A stretch of DNA of 64,000 nt from Shewanella oneidensis MR-1 (GCF_000146165.2 NC_004347.2:4511029-4575028); one strand, 5' to 3'. Numbered from the stretch's first letter, positions 1 to 11,500 are shown. A program made the numbers and translations. The notes: a model not told the origin generated them from the letters alone.

Positions 1-1
1 A

Positions 2-799
2 CAAGCGGATAATGCCTTGCAAAAAGCGCTAAAAGACAACAAAACCTTTCATTGGTTTGAGACGACAGAACAACAGATCTTCACTCGTGAGCAATGGCGC
101 GACAACCTAAGCCACGCCATTAGCAACAAGAAATTTAAATTCCGCTGGCAGCCGATCCAGTTTTGTAATGGCGATGGCGTCACCCAACGGGAACTCTACT
201 GCCAACTCGAACTGGGTGATAAACTTACCCATGCTGGGCAGTTTATGCCCTATATAGAGCTATTATCATTGGGTTCACTGCTCGATAAATGCTTAATCGA
301 AACGGTTTACGAGCAAAAGCTGCTTGAGCGCAACTACGAGCCATTGGCAATAAACTTAACCCATCAAAGTCTCAGTGATAGTCAATTTCATCAATGGCTC
401 AATCACTTCCTGCGTAATGCCCCACAGGTTGAACGAATGTGTTTCGAAATCCCAGAAGCGGGCGTTTATAGCGATTTAGAATCCTGTACGCGCCTTTGCA
501 ATATTATTAGGGATAATGGTGCTAAATTTGGTATTGACCATTTTGGCCGCCAATTTGGCTCAATGTCTTACCTACAAGGCTTAAGACCAAGCTATGTGAA
601 ACTCGATCAATCCTTTGCCTACTATGATGAGGCCTCACATAATAGCGAGCTCTGCCGCGCTATTATCAATGTCGCCAAGGGATTGGATATTCAAGTCATC
701 GTTACAGGCATTCAAGAAAAAGCACAGCTAGAACGTTTTAATGAGCTTAAAACAGACGCCTATCAGGGCTTTATTGCTCCACCAGAGAATATCGAATAA
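2..799 (+). CDS. LapD-like degenerate GGDEF/EAL protein, C-terminal part
   Basis: The reading frame is open to the window edge, so this is the 3' part of a longer gene. The first residues (ADNALQKALKDN) resemble the end of a GGDEF domain. The rest is an EAL domain with lost catalysis: the EAL signature position reads REL rather than EAL, and the later DFG-type segment reads DHFGRQFG. An EAL fold that keeps its shape but loses the metal ligands is typical of c-di-GMP receptors of the LapD type, which control release of a surface adhesin from the inner membrane. The LapD assignment is inference, because the HAMP and periplasmic parts lie outside the window. Confidence 0.7.
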   Translation, partial: QADNALQKALKDNKTFHWFETTEQQIFTREQWRDNLSHAISNKKFKFRWQPIQFCNGDGVTQRELYCQLELGDKLTHAGQFMPYIELLSLGSLLDKCLIETVYEQKLLERNYEPLAINLTHQSLSDSQFHQWLNHFLRNAPQVERMCFEIPEAGVYSDLESCTRLCNIIRDNGAKFGIDHFGRQFGSMSYLQGLRPSYVKLDQSFAYYDEASHNSELCRAIINVAKGLDIQVIVTGIQEKAQLERFNELKTDAYQGFIAPPENIE

Positions 800-815
800 C
801 TTAAGCGTCATTGTG

Positions 816-841
816 ATGAGGCTCCTTCGGGAGCCTCATTT
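816..841 (+). terminator. Rho-independent terminator
   Basis: A hairpin with stem ATGAGGCTCC / GGGAGCCTCAT around a TTC loop, followed by TTTAT, lies 17 bases after the stop codon of the EAL gene. Confidence 0.8.
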
Positions 842-983
842 ATGTGGTAAACCTTATAAGTAGCATGTGGTCAAAAAACCTTAACCCATCAGGCCTAGAT
901 CTAATCACCAGCAACAAAGAACAAAAAAGTAGATACAAAAAAGCCTCAGTCATTCTTTCGAAATTCTGAGGCTTAAATGTAAT

Positions 984-1060
<77 letters not shown>

Positions 1061-1113
1061 TAACTGTTAACTATTTACCTGAATACTCAAGTGCGCTAGT
1101 TATGCGAAGAATG

Positions 1114-1190
<77 letters not shown>

Positions 1191-1205
1191 AAAATGTAAA
1201 TGAAA

Positions 1206-1282
1206 TGGGGTGACTGATGGGGCTCGAACCCACGACAACCGGAATCACAATCCGGGACTCTACCAACTGAGCTACAATCACC
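1206..1282 (-). tRNA. tRNA-His (GTG)
   Basis: Minus-strand cloverleaf with anticodon loop ATTGTGA (GTG), T arm GGGTTCGAGCCC and encoded CCA. The 5' end GGTGATT includes the extra G at position -1 that histidyl-tRNA synthetase requires; it faces discriminator C. Confidence 0.95.
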
Positions 1283-1333
1283 ACTGACTTTCACTTATAT
1301 TGCTAACAAAGAAGCTCACAACTCATTCGGAAG

Positions 1334-1410
1334 TGGTGCGCCCAAAAGGATTCGAACCTTCGGCCTCACCCTCCGGAGGGGTGCGCTCTATCCAGCTGAG
1401 CTATGGGCGC
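1334..1410 (-). tRNA. tRNA-Arg (CCG)
   Basis: Minus-strand cloverleaf with acceptor stem GCGCCCA / TGGGCGC, anticodon stem CACCC / GGGTG, loop CTCCGGA (anticodon CCG) and encoded CCA. It is the first tRNA of the Arg-His-Pro-Pro unit. The Arg-His-(Leu)-Pro order resembles the argX-hisR-leuT-proM operon of enterobacteria, with Leu absent and Pro doubled. Confidence 0.95.
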
Positions 1411-1607
1411 TCGCCTTGGTTAGCGCCGCATATAGTATGGACAAATAGTCCTTGAGTCTATAGCTATTTTGCACTTTTTTGCTGACTGCTCAAGTTTTGA
1501 TACATTAGCATGCTTTTTCAGCGAAAACACAGTTTAAATATGACTTGGATGTTACGGTATTTCATGTTAATTATAGCGTTTAGCAACAATTAACGCAGAA
1601 CTGATTA

Positions 1608-4247
1608 GTGAGTATCATGTTTAGGGATGAAGATGAGACTACCCCACCTCGAGCTCGTGAGGTTGAGCGCTTAAAAAAGAGACTTTATCGCCTTAAATAT
1701 TTGGCACATAAGTACAAGCGTGCGGAAGTGGTTCAAAATGCGTTACTCGAATTGTCCCATATTGCCACTCAGGTTTCCTCGCTGGAGGAATTTTACTTAG
1801 GGGTTCACCACCATCTAAAACAGCTTATCTCCGCGGATAATTTTTTTATCGCGACTCTCGATGTGAATAGCGGTGCCATTTCAGTTCCCTTCTTTGCGGA
1901 TGAGAAAGACGCGCATCCTTCCCAACTTTATCCAGAGCAGTCACTATCAACACTGTTACAGCAAGGGTTAACAGGTTATGTATTTCGCACGGGACAAACC
2001 CTATTGTGCGATGAATCTAAAGTTGATGAGCTAGTCAACGCAGAAGAGATTGTCAACCTAGGTTCTCCTTGTCACCTTTGGCTGGGAGTGCCCATTAAGC
2101 ATGAAGACATAGTCACTGCGGTACTTGTAGTGCAAACCTATGATACCAATGTGAGTTATGGCGATATCGAAGTCGAGTTAATGACCTTTATTTGCCACCA
2201 TATTACTGGCGTGATGGAAAGGCTTAAGCATCAAGAACAATTAGAGCAAGCTATACAACAACGTACTAAAGAGCTTAGCCAAGCCTACGATAAGCTTAAG
2301 CAAGAAGTGTATGAGAGGCGCAGAGCTGAGCGACTCCAAAAATCCTTATTTGAAATTGCAGAACTAGCAAGCTCTGGTTCGGATAATCCAGTGTTTTACA
2401 CTCAGCTACATAATGTAATCCGTCATCTGATCCCAGCCAATAACTGCTACATTGCCCTGTTAAATGAGGAAAGTACCCACTTAACCTTCCCGTTTTATGT
2501 CTCCCAAATAGAAAATCAACACCCTGGGGCTCGGCCATTACAGGATGGGCTCACAGAGTATATGCTCAAACACAAGCGCCCCCTGCTACTAGACCAAAAT
2601 GATATTAATAACCTGATTGCCGCAAAAGAAATTTACGCTAAGGCGCCGACGCTTAATCACACCCAAACGATGCATCAATGGATTGGCATCCCGTTGTTTA
2701 TCCATGATGAAGTACGCGGCGCGCTAACCATTTATAGCTTTAGCATGACTCAAAACTACCAAACGAAAGATTTGGAGTTACTTACCTTTGTATCACAGCA
2801 TATTGGGGCTGCGATCGAGAAAAAACTCGCCGCGGAGTCATTACGCCGTAGTTATGAAGAGCTAGAAGAAAAAGTGGCTGCTCGGACAACAGCCCTTGCT
2901 GAACTCAATAAAGATCTAGAGAAAGAGATCCGCCAGCGCCGCAATATGGAAGCAAAACTCGTCCATGATGCTAAACACGATGCGCTAACCGGACTGCCCA
3001 ATCGCGCCATGTTTATGGAGCGACTTAATCACGCTATTAAACACGTTCGCCGCCATAGCCTAGAGCAGTTTGCCCTGTTGTTTATCGATCTTGACCGCTT
3101 TAAGCTCATTAACGACACCATGGGACATTTAGAGGGCGATAGGTTTTTAATTGAAACAGCCACTCGCTTACGTTCCTGTATCCGCAGTAACGATACTCTA
3201 GCCAGACTCGGTGGTGATGAGTTTGTCATCCTGCTCGATACCATCAACGACATGAACGATGCGCGTGATGTTGCCGAACGGGTTATCCGAAAAATCTCCC
3301 AGTCCTATCATTTTGGGACGATCGAGTTCCATTCGGGTGCCAGCATCGGGATTACTATCAGTGGTAATAAGTTGGATACCAGTGAGTCAATGTTACGCAA
3401 TGCCGACACAGCGATGTACCAAGCCAAGGCAAATGGTAAAGGTTGTTATGTGATTTTTGACGATAGTGCCTCACAGCAAAAAATGCAGGATATTGCTTTC
3501 GAGAATGATTTTAGACAGGCACTGCAAGCGGATGAGTTACAGCTCAACTTCCTGCCGATTGTCGATTTACAAACCAGACAAACCCGTTCCTTAGAATGTC
3601 GATTAAGCTGGGAGCACCCCCAATGGGGAAGTATCCCACAGGAAGTCCTGAACAAATTAGCCGAGCAAGCAAACTTACAAGTTGAGCTGGATAAGTATGC
3701 GATTCGCTTATTGGATAAGTGTTATCACCAACTATTGATAAGCCATGGAGATAACCTTGATTTACATCTTATGCTTTCCAGTCAACACCTTAAGCATAAG
3801 CATGTACTACGTGGGCTTAAAACCACCCTAAAGCAAACTCAGCTTCCTCTCTCTCAGTTATGGTTATTTTTTAATGAAAAAGCCTTGGTTCAAGAAACGG
3901 AGAATCACATTAGCGGCTTTGAATTATTAAATAAACTGGGCGTGAACTTAGGGATTAGCCACTACGGAAGCGGTCATAGTCCGTTAAATAGTTTGTTGTT
4001 TCTGCCATTAAAAGGCCTCAAGCTTGATGCGAATATCACTAAACAATTACAGGATGAACAACATATTAAGCTAATGTCGGCCTATCAAAAGGCGGCCTCA
4101 ACCTTGGAGTTACAAACCTTTGTCGACGGGCTGCAATCCCCTGAGCAAATCAATATATTTCATGCGCTAGGTTACCGCTTTGGCCAAGGTTGTGCCTTAG
4201 CCTCTCCTTTTGCCTTAGTGGAAACGCAGCAACTGGTTTGCGCATAA
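1608..4247 (+). CDS. GAF-GAF-GGDEF-EAL signalling protein
   Basis: A soluble protein of 879 residues. GAF-like domains span about 45-210 and 240-410, each followed by a coiled-coil linker, then GGDEF at about 455-620 and an EAL-type domain at about 640-870. The cyclase active site is intact (RLGGDEF), so diguanylate cyclase activity is likely. The EAL signature reads ECRL and the loop normally reading DFGTGYSSL reads SHYGSGHSPL, so phosphodiesterase activity is probably lost. The start is GTG at 1608 or ATG at 1617; the sequence does not decide. The GAF ligand cannot be told. Confidence 0.9.
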   Translation: MSIMFRDEDETTPPRAREVERLKKRLYRLKYLAHKYKRAEVVQNALLELSHIATQVSSLEEFYLGVHHHLKQLISADNFFIATLDVNSGAISVPFFADEKDAHPSQLYPEQSLSTLLQQGLTGYVFRTGQTLLCDESKVDELVNAEEIVNLGSPCHLWLGVPIKHEDIVTAVLVVQTYDTNVSYGDIEVELMTFICHHITGVMERLKHQEQLEQAIQQRTKELSQAYDKLKQEVYERRRAERLQKSLFEIAELASSGSDNPVFYTQLHNVIRHLIPANNCYIALLNEESTHLTFPFYVSQIENQHPGARPLQDGLTEYMLKHKRPLLLDQNDINNLIAAKEIYAKAPTLNHTQTMHQWIGIPLFIHDEVRGALTIYSFSMTQNYQTKDLELLTFVSQHIGAAIEKKLAAESLRRSYEELEEKVAARTTALAELNKDLEKEIRQRRNMEAKLVHDAKHDALTGLPNRAMFMERLNHAIKHVRRHSLEQFALLFIDLDRFKLINDTMGHLEGDRFLIETATRLRSCIRSNDTLARLGGDEFVILLDTINDMNDARDVAERVIRKISQSYHFGTIEFHSGASIGITISGNKLDTSESMLRNADTAMYQAKANGKGCYVIFDDSASQQKMQDIAFENDFRQALQADELQLNFLPIVDLQTRQTRSLECRLSWEHPQWGSIPQEVLNKLAEQANLQVELDKYAIRLLDKCYHQLLISHGDNLDLHLMLSSQHLKHKHVLRGLKTTLKQTQLPLSQLWLFFNEKALVQETENHISGFELLNKLGVNLGISHYGSGHSPLNSLLFLPLKGLKLDANITKQLQDEQHIKLMSAYQKAASTLELQTFVDGLQSPEQINIFHALGYRFGQGCALASPFALVETQQLVCA

Positions 4248-4472
4248 CCACCGCAATCACATGACTAGGGTGTGTTGACTTTTCGAGATTGAATATTGTT
4301 CGTTCTGGCAAACTGGTGCTCGCGAAACGAGGAATGACGTGTAGTGATGCTACGTAAATGGCGAGCAGCTCTTATGACATAAAGTCACAGTTGAGCTTGC
4401 CAGCCCCCCCCCTTCAGGCAGCATTTAGTTGCACAAATAGCCCTGAACTCTCAACATGCCTTTGAAAAGCCA
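4248..4472. other. Intergenic region between convergent genes, with a C9 tract
   Basis: No coding potential is seen. The stretch has a run of nine C at 4404-4412 and many short imperfect inverted repeats (for example around GCGAAACGAGG and GGCGAGCAGCTC). It has the look of a decayed interspersed repeat, but no clear ends were found. Confidence 0.35.
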
Positions 4473-6488
4473 TTACGACTTTTTAAACATATCCCTTAAA
4501 TTCGAAATATGGCTCCGGCCTGTTTGCATACGCTCTTGCTCGGTTTGTTGGGGCTTACGGTTTTCCCATACTAAATCGTCCTGGGGTAACTCGTGGAGGA
4601 AGCGGCTGGGCTCACAACGCATTGTTTCACCAAACTGACGACGCTCACGGCAAAGCGTAAACCACAACTCACGCTGCGCTCGCGTTATCCCCACATAGGC
4701 AAGACGACGTTCTTCATCGACGTTATCTTCATCTATGCTGGTCTGGTGCGGCAAAATACGCTCTTCAACTCCCACCATAAATACAAATGGAAACTCTAGC
4801 CCTTTAGAGGCATGTAGGGTCATAAGCTGCACCTGATCGCCGCCTTCATCCTCACTATTGCGTTCCATCATATCTCGCAGCGTGAGACGGTTAACCACTT
4901 CGGGCAAAGTCATAGGTTCTTCTAACTCATCCCCTGAGAGCATTTCAGTTACCCAGCGATACAGCTCCGAGATATTCTTCATCCGCATTTCGGCGGCTTT
5001 GGCACTGGTACTGGTCTCGTATAAGTAGTCTTCGTAATTAATCTTACGGATCAGTTGTTTTACCGCTTCAACAGGCTCACCTCGGTCGGCATGCTCCCCT
5101 GTATCAACAATAAAACGGCCAAATTGATAGAGTGCCGACATGGCATTAGGTGGCAGATGATGATTCAATTCAGGGGCAAAAATCGCCTCGAACATGGAAA
5201 TATGCTTCTCGTTGGCAAAGTTACCCAAACGCTCCAAGGTCGATGGGCCAATCCCACGTTTAGGTAAGTTAACTACCCGCAAAAAGGCATTATCATCATC
5301 GGGATTTACCACCAGTTTGAGGTAACCCATGATGTCTTTAATTTCGGCACGGGAAAAAAACGAGGTGCCACCGCTCAATTTGTAGGGGATGCGGTTTGTC
5401 ATCAACGCCCGCTCAAGTAGGCGAGACTGATGGTTACCGCGATACAAAATCGCGTAGTCACCAAATTGCGTACGGCCGACAAACTTGTGGCGAACAATCT
5501 CGGCGACCACGCGCTCTGCTTCTTGCTCCTCATTGGCGGCAAACAGCACCCGCATCGGCTCACCATAAGCCAGTTCGCTAAATAACGACTTATCATACAC
5601 ATGGGGATTGTTGGCGATAAGGATGTTTGCCGCCCGCAAAATACGCTGACTGGAGCGATAATTTTGCTCCAATTTAATCAGCTTAAGCTTAGGGAAGTCT
5701 TTGCCCAGCAACACTAAGTTTTGTGGCTTAGCACCGCGCCAAGAATAGATAGACTGGTCATCGTCACCCACTACGGTAAATCGCGCGCGCTCGCCCACCA
5801 GTAGCTTGACCATTTCATATTGGGAGGTGTTGGTATCCTGATACTCGTCCACCAGCAGGTATTGGATCTTGGTTTGCCAGCGAGTACGCACTTCTTCATG
5901 GTGGCGCAGCAATAGCGTCGGTAACAGAATTAAGTCATCAAAATCCAAGGCATTATAAGCTTTCATATGCTGGGCATAGCGTTGATATAACAGAGCGAAC
6001 AATTGCTGCTGTTCATCTTTAGCCAGCTTTCGTGCCTGGTCGGGAATAATCAACCCGCCCTTCCAATTGGAAATGGCCCCCGCCAAGGCTTTCAGTAAAT
6101 CCTTATCTTCTTGTAATTCTTTTTGGGTCAGCTCTTTAAGGAGTGCAAGCGTGTCCTGATCATCAAACAGTGAGAAGCCAGGCTTTAATCCCAGCACTTT
6201 ATGCTCACGCTTTACAATCTCAAGCCCTAAAGTATGGAAGGTCGAAATCCACAAGCCTCGCGCTTCTTTTCGCCCCATTGACTGCGCGACCCGCTCCTTC
6301 ATCTCACGGGCAGCTTTATTGGTAAACGTCACCGCGGCGATATTACGGGCATTGTAGCCGCACTTTTGCACTAGGTAAGCAATCTTGTTGATAATCACAC
6401 GCGTTTTGCCACTGCCCGCGCCCGCTAATACTAAGCAAGGCCCCGAAACATAATGAACGGCATCATTTTGGGCAGGATTGAGTTTCAT
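4473..6488 (-). CDS. rep: ATP-dependent DNA helicase Rep
   Basis: Superfamily 1A helicase of 671 residues, close in length and sequence to E. coli Rep. It shows Walker A (GAGSGKT, about residue 28), motif Ia ([10 protein letters not shown]), Walker B ([10 protein letters not shown]), motif III ([14 protein letters not shown]), motif IV (LEQNYRSS), motif V ([12 protein letters not shown]) and motif VI (YVGITRAQ). Rep moves 3' to 5' on single-stranded DNA and clears proteins ahead of the replisome. The start at 6488 gives MKLNPAQ, matching the E. coli N-terminus; the frame could extend 7 codons further but those residues have no counterpart. Confidence 0.96.
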   Translation of the reverse strand: MKLNPAQNDAVHYVSGPCLVLAGAGSGKTRVIINKIAYLVQKCGYNARNIAAVTFTNKAAREMKERVAQSMGRKEARGLWISTFHTLGLEIVKREHKVLGLKPGFSLFDDQDTLALLKELTQKELQEDKDLLKALAGAISNWKGGLIIPDQARKLAKDEQQQLFALLYQRYAQHMKAYNALDFDDLILLPTLLLRHHEEVRTRWQTKIQYLLVDEYQDTNTSQYEMVKLLVGERARFTVVGDDDQSIYSWRGAKPQNLVLLGKDFPKLKLIKLEQNYRSSQRILRAANILIANNPHVYDKSLFSELAYGEPMRVLFAANEEQEAERVVAEIVRHKFVGRTQFGDYAILYRGNHQSRLLERALMTNRIPYKLSGGTSFFSRAEIKDIMGYLKLVVNPDDDNAFLRVVNLPKRGIGPSTLERLGNFANEKHISMFEAIFAPELNHHLPPNAMSALYQFGRFIVDTGEHADRGEPVEAVKQLIRKINYEDYLYETSTSAKAAEMRMKNISELYRWVTEMLSGDELEEPMTLPEVVNRLTLRDMMERNSEDEGGDQVQLMTLHASKGLEFPFVFMVGVEERILPHQTSIDEDNVDEERRLAYVGITRAQRELWFTLCRERRQFGETMRCEPSRFLHELPQDDLVWENRKPQQTEQERMQTGRSHISNLRDMFKKS

Positions 6489-6771
6489 CTTCGCGCAATA
6501 TCCAAACAAGTCTTGAGAAGGGGGATGGGATCATAGCAGAAGCTAAGGTTTTAAGGCCAACAAATCCCCAGATATCAACTGAGCAAGCAATGAGAATTCA
6601 TAGCTTCTTCAAATGAGCAAACCTTTGAAGATGACATTCCCCAAAACCATCTGAAGATACTGAAATCAGCATGCAGGCAAACTCGGCACAAAATTAAAAT
6701 ATAAACTCACACTTTAGCCATTTTTTAAGCTAACTTGTTGCTAATATTGATAAGTCGCAGTAAAATCCAAA

Positions 6772-6791
6772 ATGAATGAACGTTCATTCAT
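6772..6791. promoter_or_regulatory. Palindromic operator of the TetR-family regulator
   Basis: A perfect 20-bp palindrome, TGAATGAA-CG-TTCATTCA plus one further pair at each end. It lies 22 bases upstream of the chosen TetR start and ahead of the whole efflux operon. Such symmetry is typical of TetR-family operators, so autorepression together with control of the pump is likely. An ATG falls inside the palindrome in frame, but no ribosome binding site precedes it. Confidence 0.75.
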
Positions 6792-6813
6792 ATCTATGAG
6801 CATTGGAAATAGA

Positions 6814-7380
6814 ATGGATAGCAAACGCGATTTGATACTTCGCTCTGCCGAAAAAATTATTGCTACAGAAGGCTTACATAACCTTTCAATGCAAAAATTA
6901 GCGGTGGATGCAGGCGTTGCCGCAGGTACGATCTACCGCTACTTCAAAGACAAAGAAGATTTGATCATTAAGCTGCGTAAAGACGTATTACAACAAATTG
7001 CCAGCAAGTTGCTTGAAAACATTGATGAAGGCAGCTTTGACGAAAAATTTCGCCGCCTGTGGTTCAACATTGTTGAACTAGGCCGCGAGCAGTCACATGC
7101 TAATTTGAGTTTTGCTCAGTACTCTCACCTCCCCGGTGTTGATGCACCTGAGCACCAAGCTTTTGAAAGAGAAATATTTCAACCACTACACCAACTGTTT
7201 GAACAGGCGAAAGGCCAAGGCGTAATCCAACCATTGAATAATGCCTTGTTATTTTCTATCGCCTTTGAACCGGCTGTCGCCATAGCTAAACGTCTACGCC
7301 GAGGCCATTTGCAATGTACAGAACATGAAATCCAGCAGGCATGTGAATTATGCCTTCAGGCAATTTCTGTGACTCTTTAA
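6814..7380 (+). CDS. TetR/AcrR-family repressor of the RND pump
   Basis: 188 residues. The N-terminal helix-turn-helix shows the family pattern, with LSMQKLAVDAGVAAGTIYRYF at about 25-45 of the chosen product; the C-terminal half is the ligand-binding domain. The start at 6814 is preferred because GGAAAT lies 6-7 bases upstream. Earlier in-frame ATGs at 6772 and 6796 have no such site, and the first lies within the operator palindrome. It is followed after 25 bases by the membrane fusion protein and permease genes, so it most likely represses them. Confidence 0.88.
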   Translation: MDSKRDLILRSAEKIIATEGLHNLSMQKLAVDAGVAAGTIYRYFKDKEDLIIKLRKDVLQQIASKLLENIDEGSFDEKFRRLWFNIVELGREQSHANLSFAQYSHLPGVDAPEHQAFEREIFQPLHQLFEQAKGQGVIQPLNNALLFSIAFEPAVAIAKRLRRGHLQCTEHEIQQACELCLQAISVTL

Positions 7381-7405
7381 CTTAACACTAGGAATCTTTA
7401 GCACC

Positions 7406-8524
7406 ATGAAAAAATGGACTCTAAGTATGCTAGCGATCGCTGTACTTGCCTTTGGCTCAGTGATCGGCTTTAACCTGATGGTAAAAAGTAAAATCGCCGA
7501 TGCGATCGCCAATATGCCAGAGGCAGAGTTCCCGGTGACAGCCATGGCATTAGAGATGCAAAAGTGGCAACCCACTATTGATGCCATTGGCTTTGTTGAA
7601 CCACACCAAGGTGTGACCATCTCCAATGAATTAGCGGGACGCGTCACCAGCATTAATTTTGAAAACGGTAGCCGTGTGGAAAAGGGCCAACTGCTGGCCG
7701 AACTCGATGCCAAAGTCGAAAGAGCCAACCTTAAAAGCAAAATGGTACAACTGCCCGCCGCTGAGGCCGACTTTAAACGCCTGTCAAAACTCTATGCGCA
7801 AAAGTCTGTATCTAAACAGGATTTAGATAATAGTGAATCGAAATATCTGGCCTTACAGGCGGATATTGAAAGCTTAAAAGCCACCATCGAACGCCGTGAA
7901 ATCAGTGCACCTTTCAGTGGTTTAGTGGGTATTCGTAACATTAACTTAGGTGAATATCTTCAGCCCGGTACGGATATTGTGCGCCTTGAAGATATCAGCA
8001 CAATGAAAATCCGCTTTACCATTCCACAAACCCAATTACCTCGCATTGCTGTAGGCCAAAAAATCCATGTGTTTGTGGATTCCTATCCAGAACAACCCTT
8101 TGAAGGTGAGATTGCTGCGATTGAACCCGCGGTGTTTTATCAAAGCGGTTTGATCCAAGTTCAAGCACGCATTCCTAACGATAACGCCAAACTGCGTAGC
8201 GGGATGTTTGCCCGAGTATCTATCCTATTGCCAGAACTGAACGATCAATTTGTGCTACCACAAACGGCCATCAACTTTACCCTCTATGGCAACTCTATCT
8301 ACCTCATCAAAGATGTCGAAGAAAACGGTAAAAAGCTGGCTAGAGTCGAGCAAATCAACCTGACGGTGTTAGAGCGTAACGGCAATAACGCGCTGGTGAG
8401 TGGAGCGTTAAAAGCTGGGGATCGCATTGTCACCTCAGGGCAAATTCGCCTCAGTAACAACAGTAAAGTGACAGTGGTTGAAGACCAAGCCCTGATCCAC
8501 TCCGACACTATGCCAAAGCTGTAA
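7406..8524 (+). CDS. RND efflux membrane fusion protein
   Basis: Periplasmic adaptor of 372 residues. An uncleaved or signal-like hydrophobic segment sits at about 7-27, with no lipobox. The lipoyl half-domains flank a short alpha-hairpin region (residues about 90-150), with the typical SAPFSGLVGIRNINLGEYL segment cut here as ISAPFSGLVG and GEYLQPG. Beta-barrel and membrane-proximal domains follow. It links the inner-membrane pump to an outer-membrane channel. No channel gene is in the operon, so a TolC-type protein from elsewhere is probably used. The permease starts 13 bases after its stop. Confidence 0.9.
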   Translation: MKKWTLSMLAIAVLAFGSVIGFNLMVKSKIADAIANMPEAEFPVTAMALEMQKWQPTIDAIGFVEPHQGVTISNELAGRVTSINFENGSRVEKGQLLAELDAKVERANLKSKMVQLPAAEADFKRLSKLYAQKSVSKQDLDNSESKYLALQADIESLKATIERREISAPFSGLVGIRNINLGEYLQPGTDIVRLEDISTMKIRFTIPQTQLPRIAVGQKIHVFVDSYPEQPFEGEIAAIEPAVFYQSGLIQVQARIPNDNAKLRSGMFARVSILLPELNDQFVLPQTAINFTLYGNSIYLIKDVEENGKKLARVEQINLTVLERNGNNALVSGALKAGDRIVTSGQIRLSNNSKVTVVEDQALIHSDTMPKL

Positions 8525-8537
8525 TAGGAGCAAGATA

Positions 8538-11500
8538 ATGCGCTTTACAGATATCTTTATTAGGCGACCTGTACTCGCCGCCTCAATCAGCTTTCTCTTG
8601 CTGCTGTTAGGCTTTAACGCCCTCAATAGCATGCAAGTGCGTGAATATCCGAAGATGACTAATACCGTAGTCACGGTATCGACCAGTTATTACGGTGCGG
8701 ATGCAAATCTAATCCAAGGTTTTATTACACAACCGTTAGAGCAAGCGTTAGCGCAGGCCGATAACGTTGACTTTATGACGTCAGAGAGCTTCCTCGGCAC
8801 CTCGAAAATTTCGGTATATATGAAGCTCAATACCGATCCCAATGGTGCCTTGGCCGATATTCTCGCCAAAGTAAACTCGGTGAGATCGCAACTGCCCAAA
8901 GAGGCTGAAGATCCCAGTGTTGAAATGTCCACTGGCTCGCAAACCTCTGTGCTTTATATTTCATTTTTTAGTGACCAAATTAACTCAAGCCAGCTAACGG
9001 ATTACCTTGAACGCGTCGTCAAACCTCAGCTCTTTACCATTGACGGCGTTGCTAAAGTGAATTTATACGGCGGTATCAAATACGCCATGCGTATTTGGCT
9101 CGATCCGGCCAGAATGGGCGCGTTTAACCTCTCAGCCAGCGATGTGATGCAAGTATTGCAGGCGAACAACTATCAGTCAGCTGTGGGTCAAACCAACAGT
9201 GTTTACACCCTTTTCAACGGTACCGCAGACACCCAAGTTGCCACCATCGAAGAGTTAAAACGCTTAGTGATCGGCAGTAAGGACGGTTTAGTCGTCCGTC
9301 TCGGTGATATTGCCGATGTTAGCCTCGAAAAGAGCCATGATATCTATCGCGCCTTAGCCAATGGTAAAGAGGCGGTGGTCATTGGCCTCGATGTCACGCC
9401 AACGGCTAACCCGCTTACCGTCGCGGCAGATACCCGCGCCCTACTACCCGAAATCGAGCGTAACTTACCGCCATCCATTGAATCGAGCATTCTGTACGAC
9501 TCCTCACTCGCAATTGATGAATCGATTAAAGAAGTGGTTAAAACCATTGGTGAAGCCGCGATTATTGTTATCGTGGTAATCACTCTCTTCTTAGGTTCGC
9601 TTCGCGCCGTGGTGATCCCGATTGTGACCATTCCGCTCTCGCTGATTGGGGTTGCCATCATCATGCAGATGTTTGGTTTTACTCTCAATCTGATGACCCT
9701 GCTCGCCATGGTGCTCGCCATTGGTCTCGTGGTTGACGATGCGATTGTGGTGGTCGAAAACGTCGACAGGCATATTAAGCTGGGTGAGTCGCCCTTTAGA
9801 GCGGCGATTATCGGTACTCGCGAAATCGCGGTGCCCGTTATTTCGATGACCATTACCCTCGCCGCGGTGTATGCACCGATTGCCTTAATGGGCGGGATCA
9901 CAGGCTCATTATTTAAAGAGTTCGCCCTTACACTCGCAGGTTCTGTGTTTATCTCGGGCATAGTGGCACTCACACTGTCACCCATGATGTGTGCCAAAAT
10001 CCTCAAACCCCATACCACGCCAAATCGCTTCGAAATGGGGGTAGAAAACTTCCTCACCGGTCTAACTCGCCGTTACAGCAACATGCTAGATGCGGTGATG
10101 TTACATCGTCCTGTGATCGTCGCCTTTGCGATTATCGTGTTCGCTTCACTGCCGGTACTGTTTAAGTTTATCCCGTCAGAACTTGCACCGAACGAAGATA
10201 AAGGCGTAGTGATGATGATGGGCACGGCACCTTCGACCGCTAACTTGGACTACATCCAAGCCAATATGGGCTTAGTCACGGATATGATTAAGGCACAGCC
10301 TGAATCAGCCGCGTCACTCGCCTTCGTGGGCGTACCAAGTTCCAGCCAAGCCTTCGGGATCGCGCCATTAGTGCCCTGGAGTGAGCGGGATAAGAGCCAA
10401 AAACAAATGCAGGAGTTTTTTGCTAAAGAAGTGAAGCGCATTCCTGGAATGGCAATTACCACCTTCCAAATGCCTGAGCTGCCTGGGGCGTCGAGTGGTT
10501 TACCAATTCAGTTTGTGATTACCACATCAAACTCCTTCGCCAGCCTCTTCCAAATCGGTACCAGCGTACTGGAAAAGGTGCAAAAGAGTCCCTTGTTTGT
10601 GTACTCAGAGATCAACCTGAAATTTGATTCAGGCACAATGAAACTGCATATCAAGCGTGACTTAGCAGGTACCTACGGCGTTACCATGCAAGATATAGGG
10701 ATCACACTCGCCACTATGATGAGTGATGGTTATGTGAATCGTATTAACTTGGATGGTCGCTCCTACGAAGTGATCCCACAGGTTGAGCGTAAACTGCGCG
10801 CCAATCCCGAGTCTCTGGCCAATTACTATGTCAAAGCCGCCGATGGTAAATCCATTCCACTGTCCAGCTTAGTCGAAATTGAAATGGTGGCCGAGCCTCG
10901 CTCACTGCCCCACTTCAACCAAATGAATGCCTTGACTGTGGGTGGCGTAGCCTCACCAGGTGTAGCCATTGGTGATGCTATTAGCTTTTTACAAAATATT
11001 GGCGATAACGAGTTACCTAAGGGCTATAGCTACGACTTCCTCGGTGAAGCGCGTCAGTTTGTCACTGAAGGTTCGGCGCTTTATGCCACTTTCTTGCTGG
11101 CGATTGCGATTATTTTCTTAGTACTCGCCAGCCAGTTTGAAAGCCTTAAAGACCCATTAGTCATCTTAGTATCTGTGCCGCTGGCCATCAGTGGCGCCTT
11201 GATTGTACTCGGGTGGACCCATGTGTTTGGCTTAGCCAAGATTAATATCTACACCCAGGTCGGATTAATTACCTTAGTGGGCCTTATCACTAAACACGGG
11301 ATCTTGATGTGCGAAGTGGCCAAAGAGGAACAACTCCACCGCGGGCTATCTAAACTTGAGGCGATTAAACTGGCGGCAACCATCCGCTTACGCCCAATTT
11401 TAATGACAACGGCAGCGATGATTGCGGGTCTATTACCGCTATTATTTGCTTCCGGCGCAGGTGCGGTAGCACGCTTTAATATCGGTGTTGTGATTGTTGC

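Noticed and set aside
4248..4472. CRISPR or insertion sequence in the C-rich intergenic region
   Set aside because: No regular repeats, terminal inverted ends or transposase frame were found.
9344..10057. Long open frame on the minus strand inside the RND permease
   Set aside because: It lies fully antisense to a well-supported pump gene and has low-complexity Ser/Thr/Ile-rich translation typical of a shadow frame.
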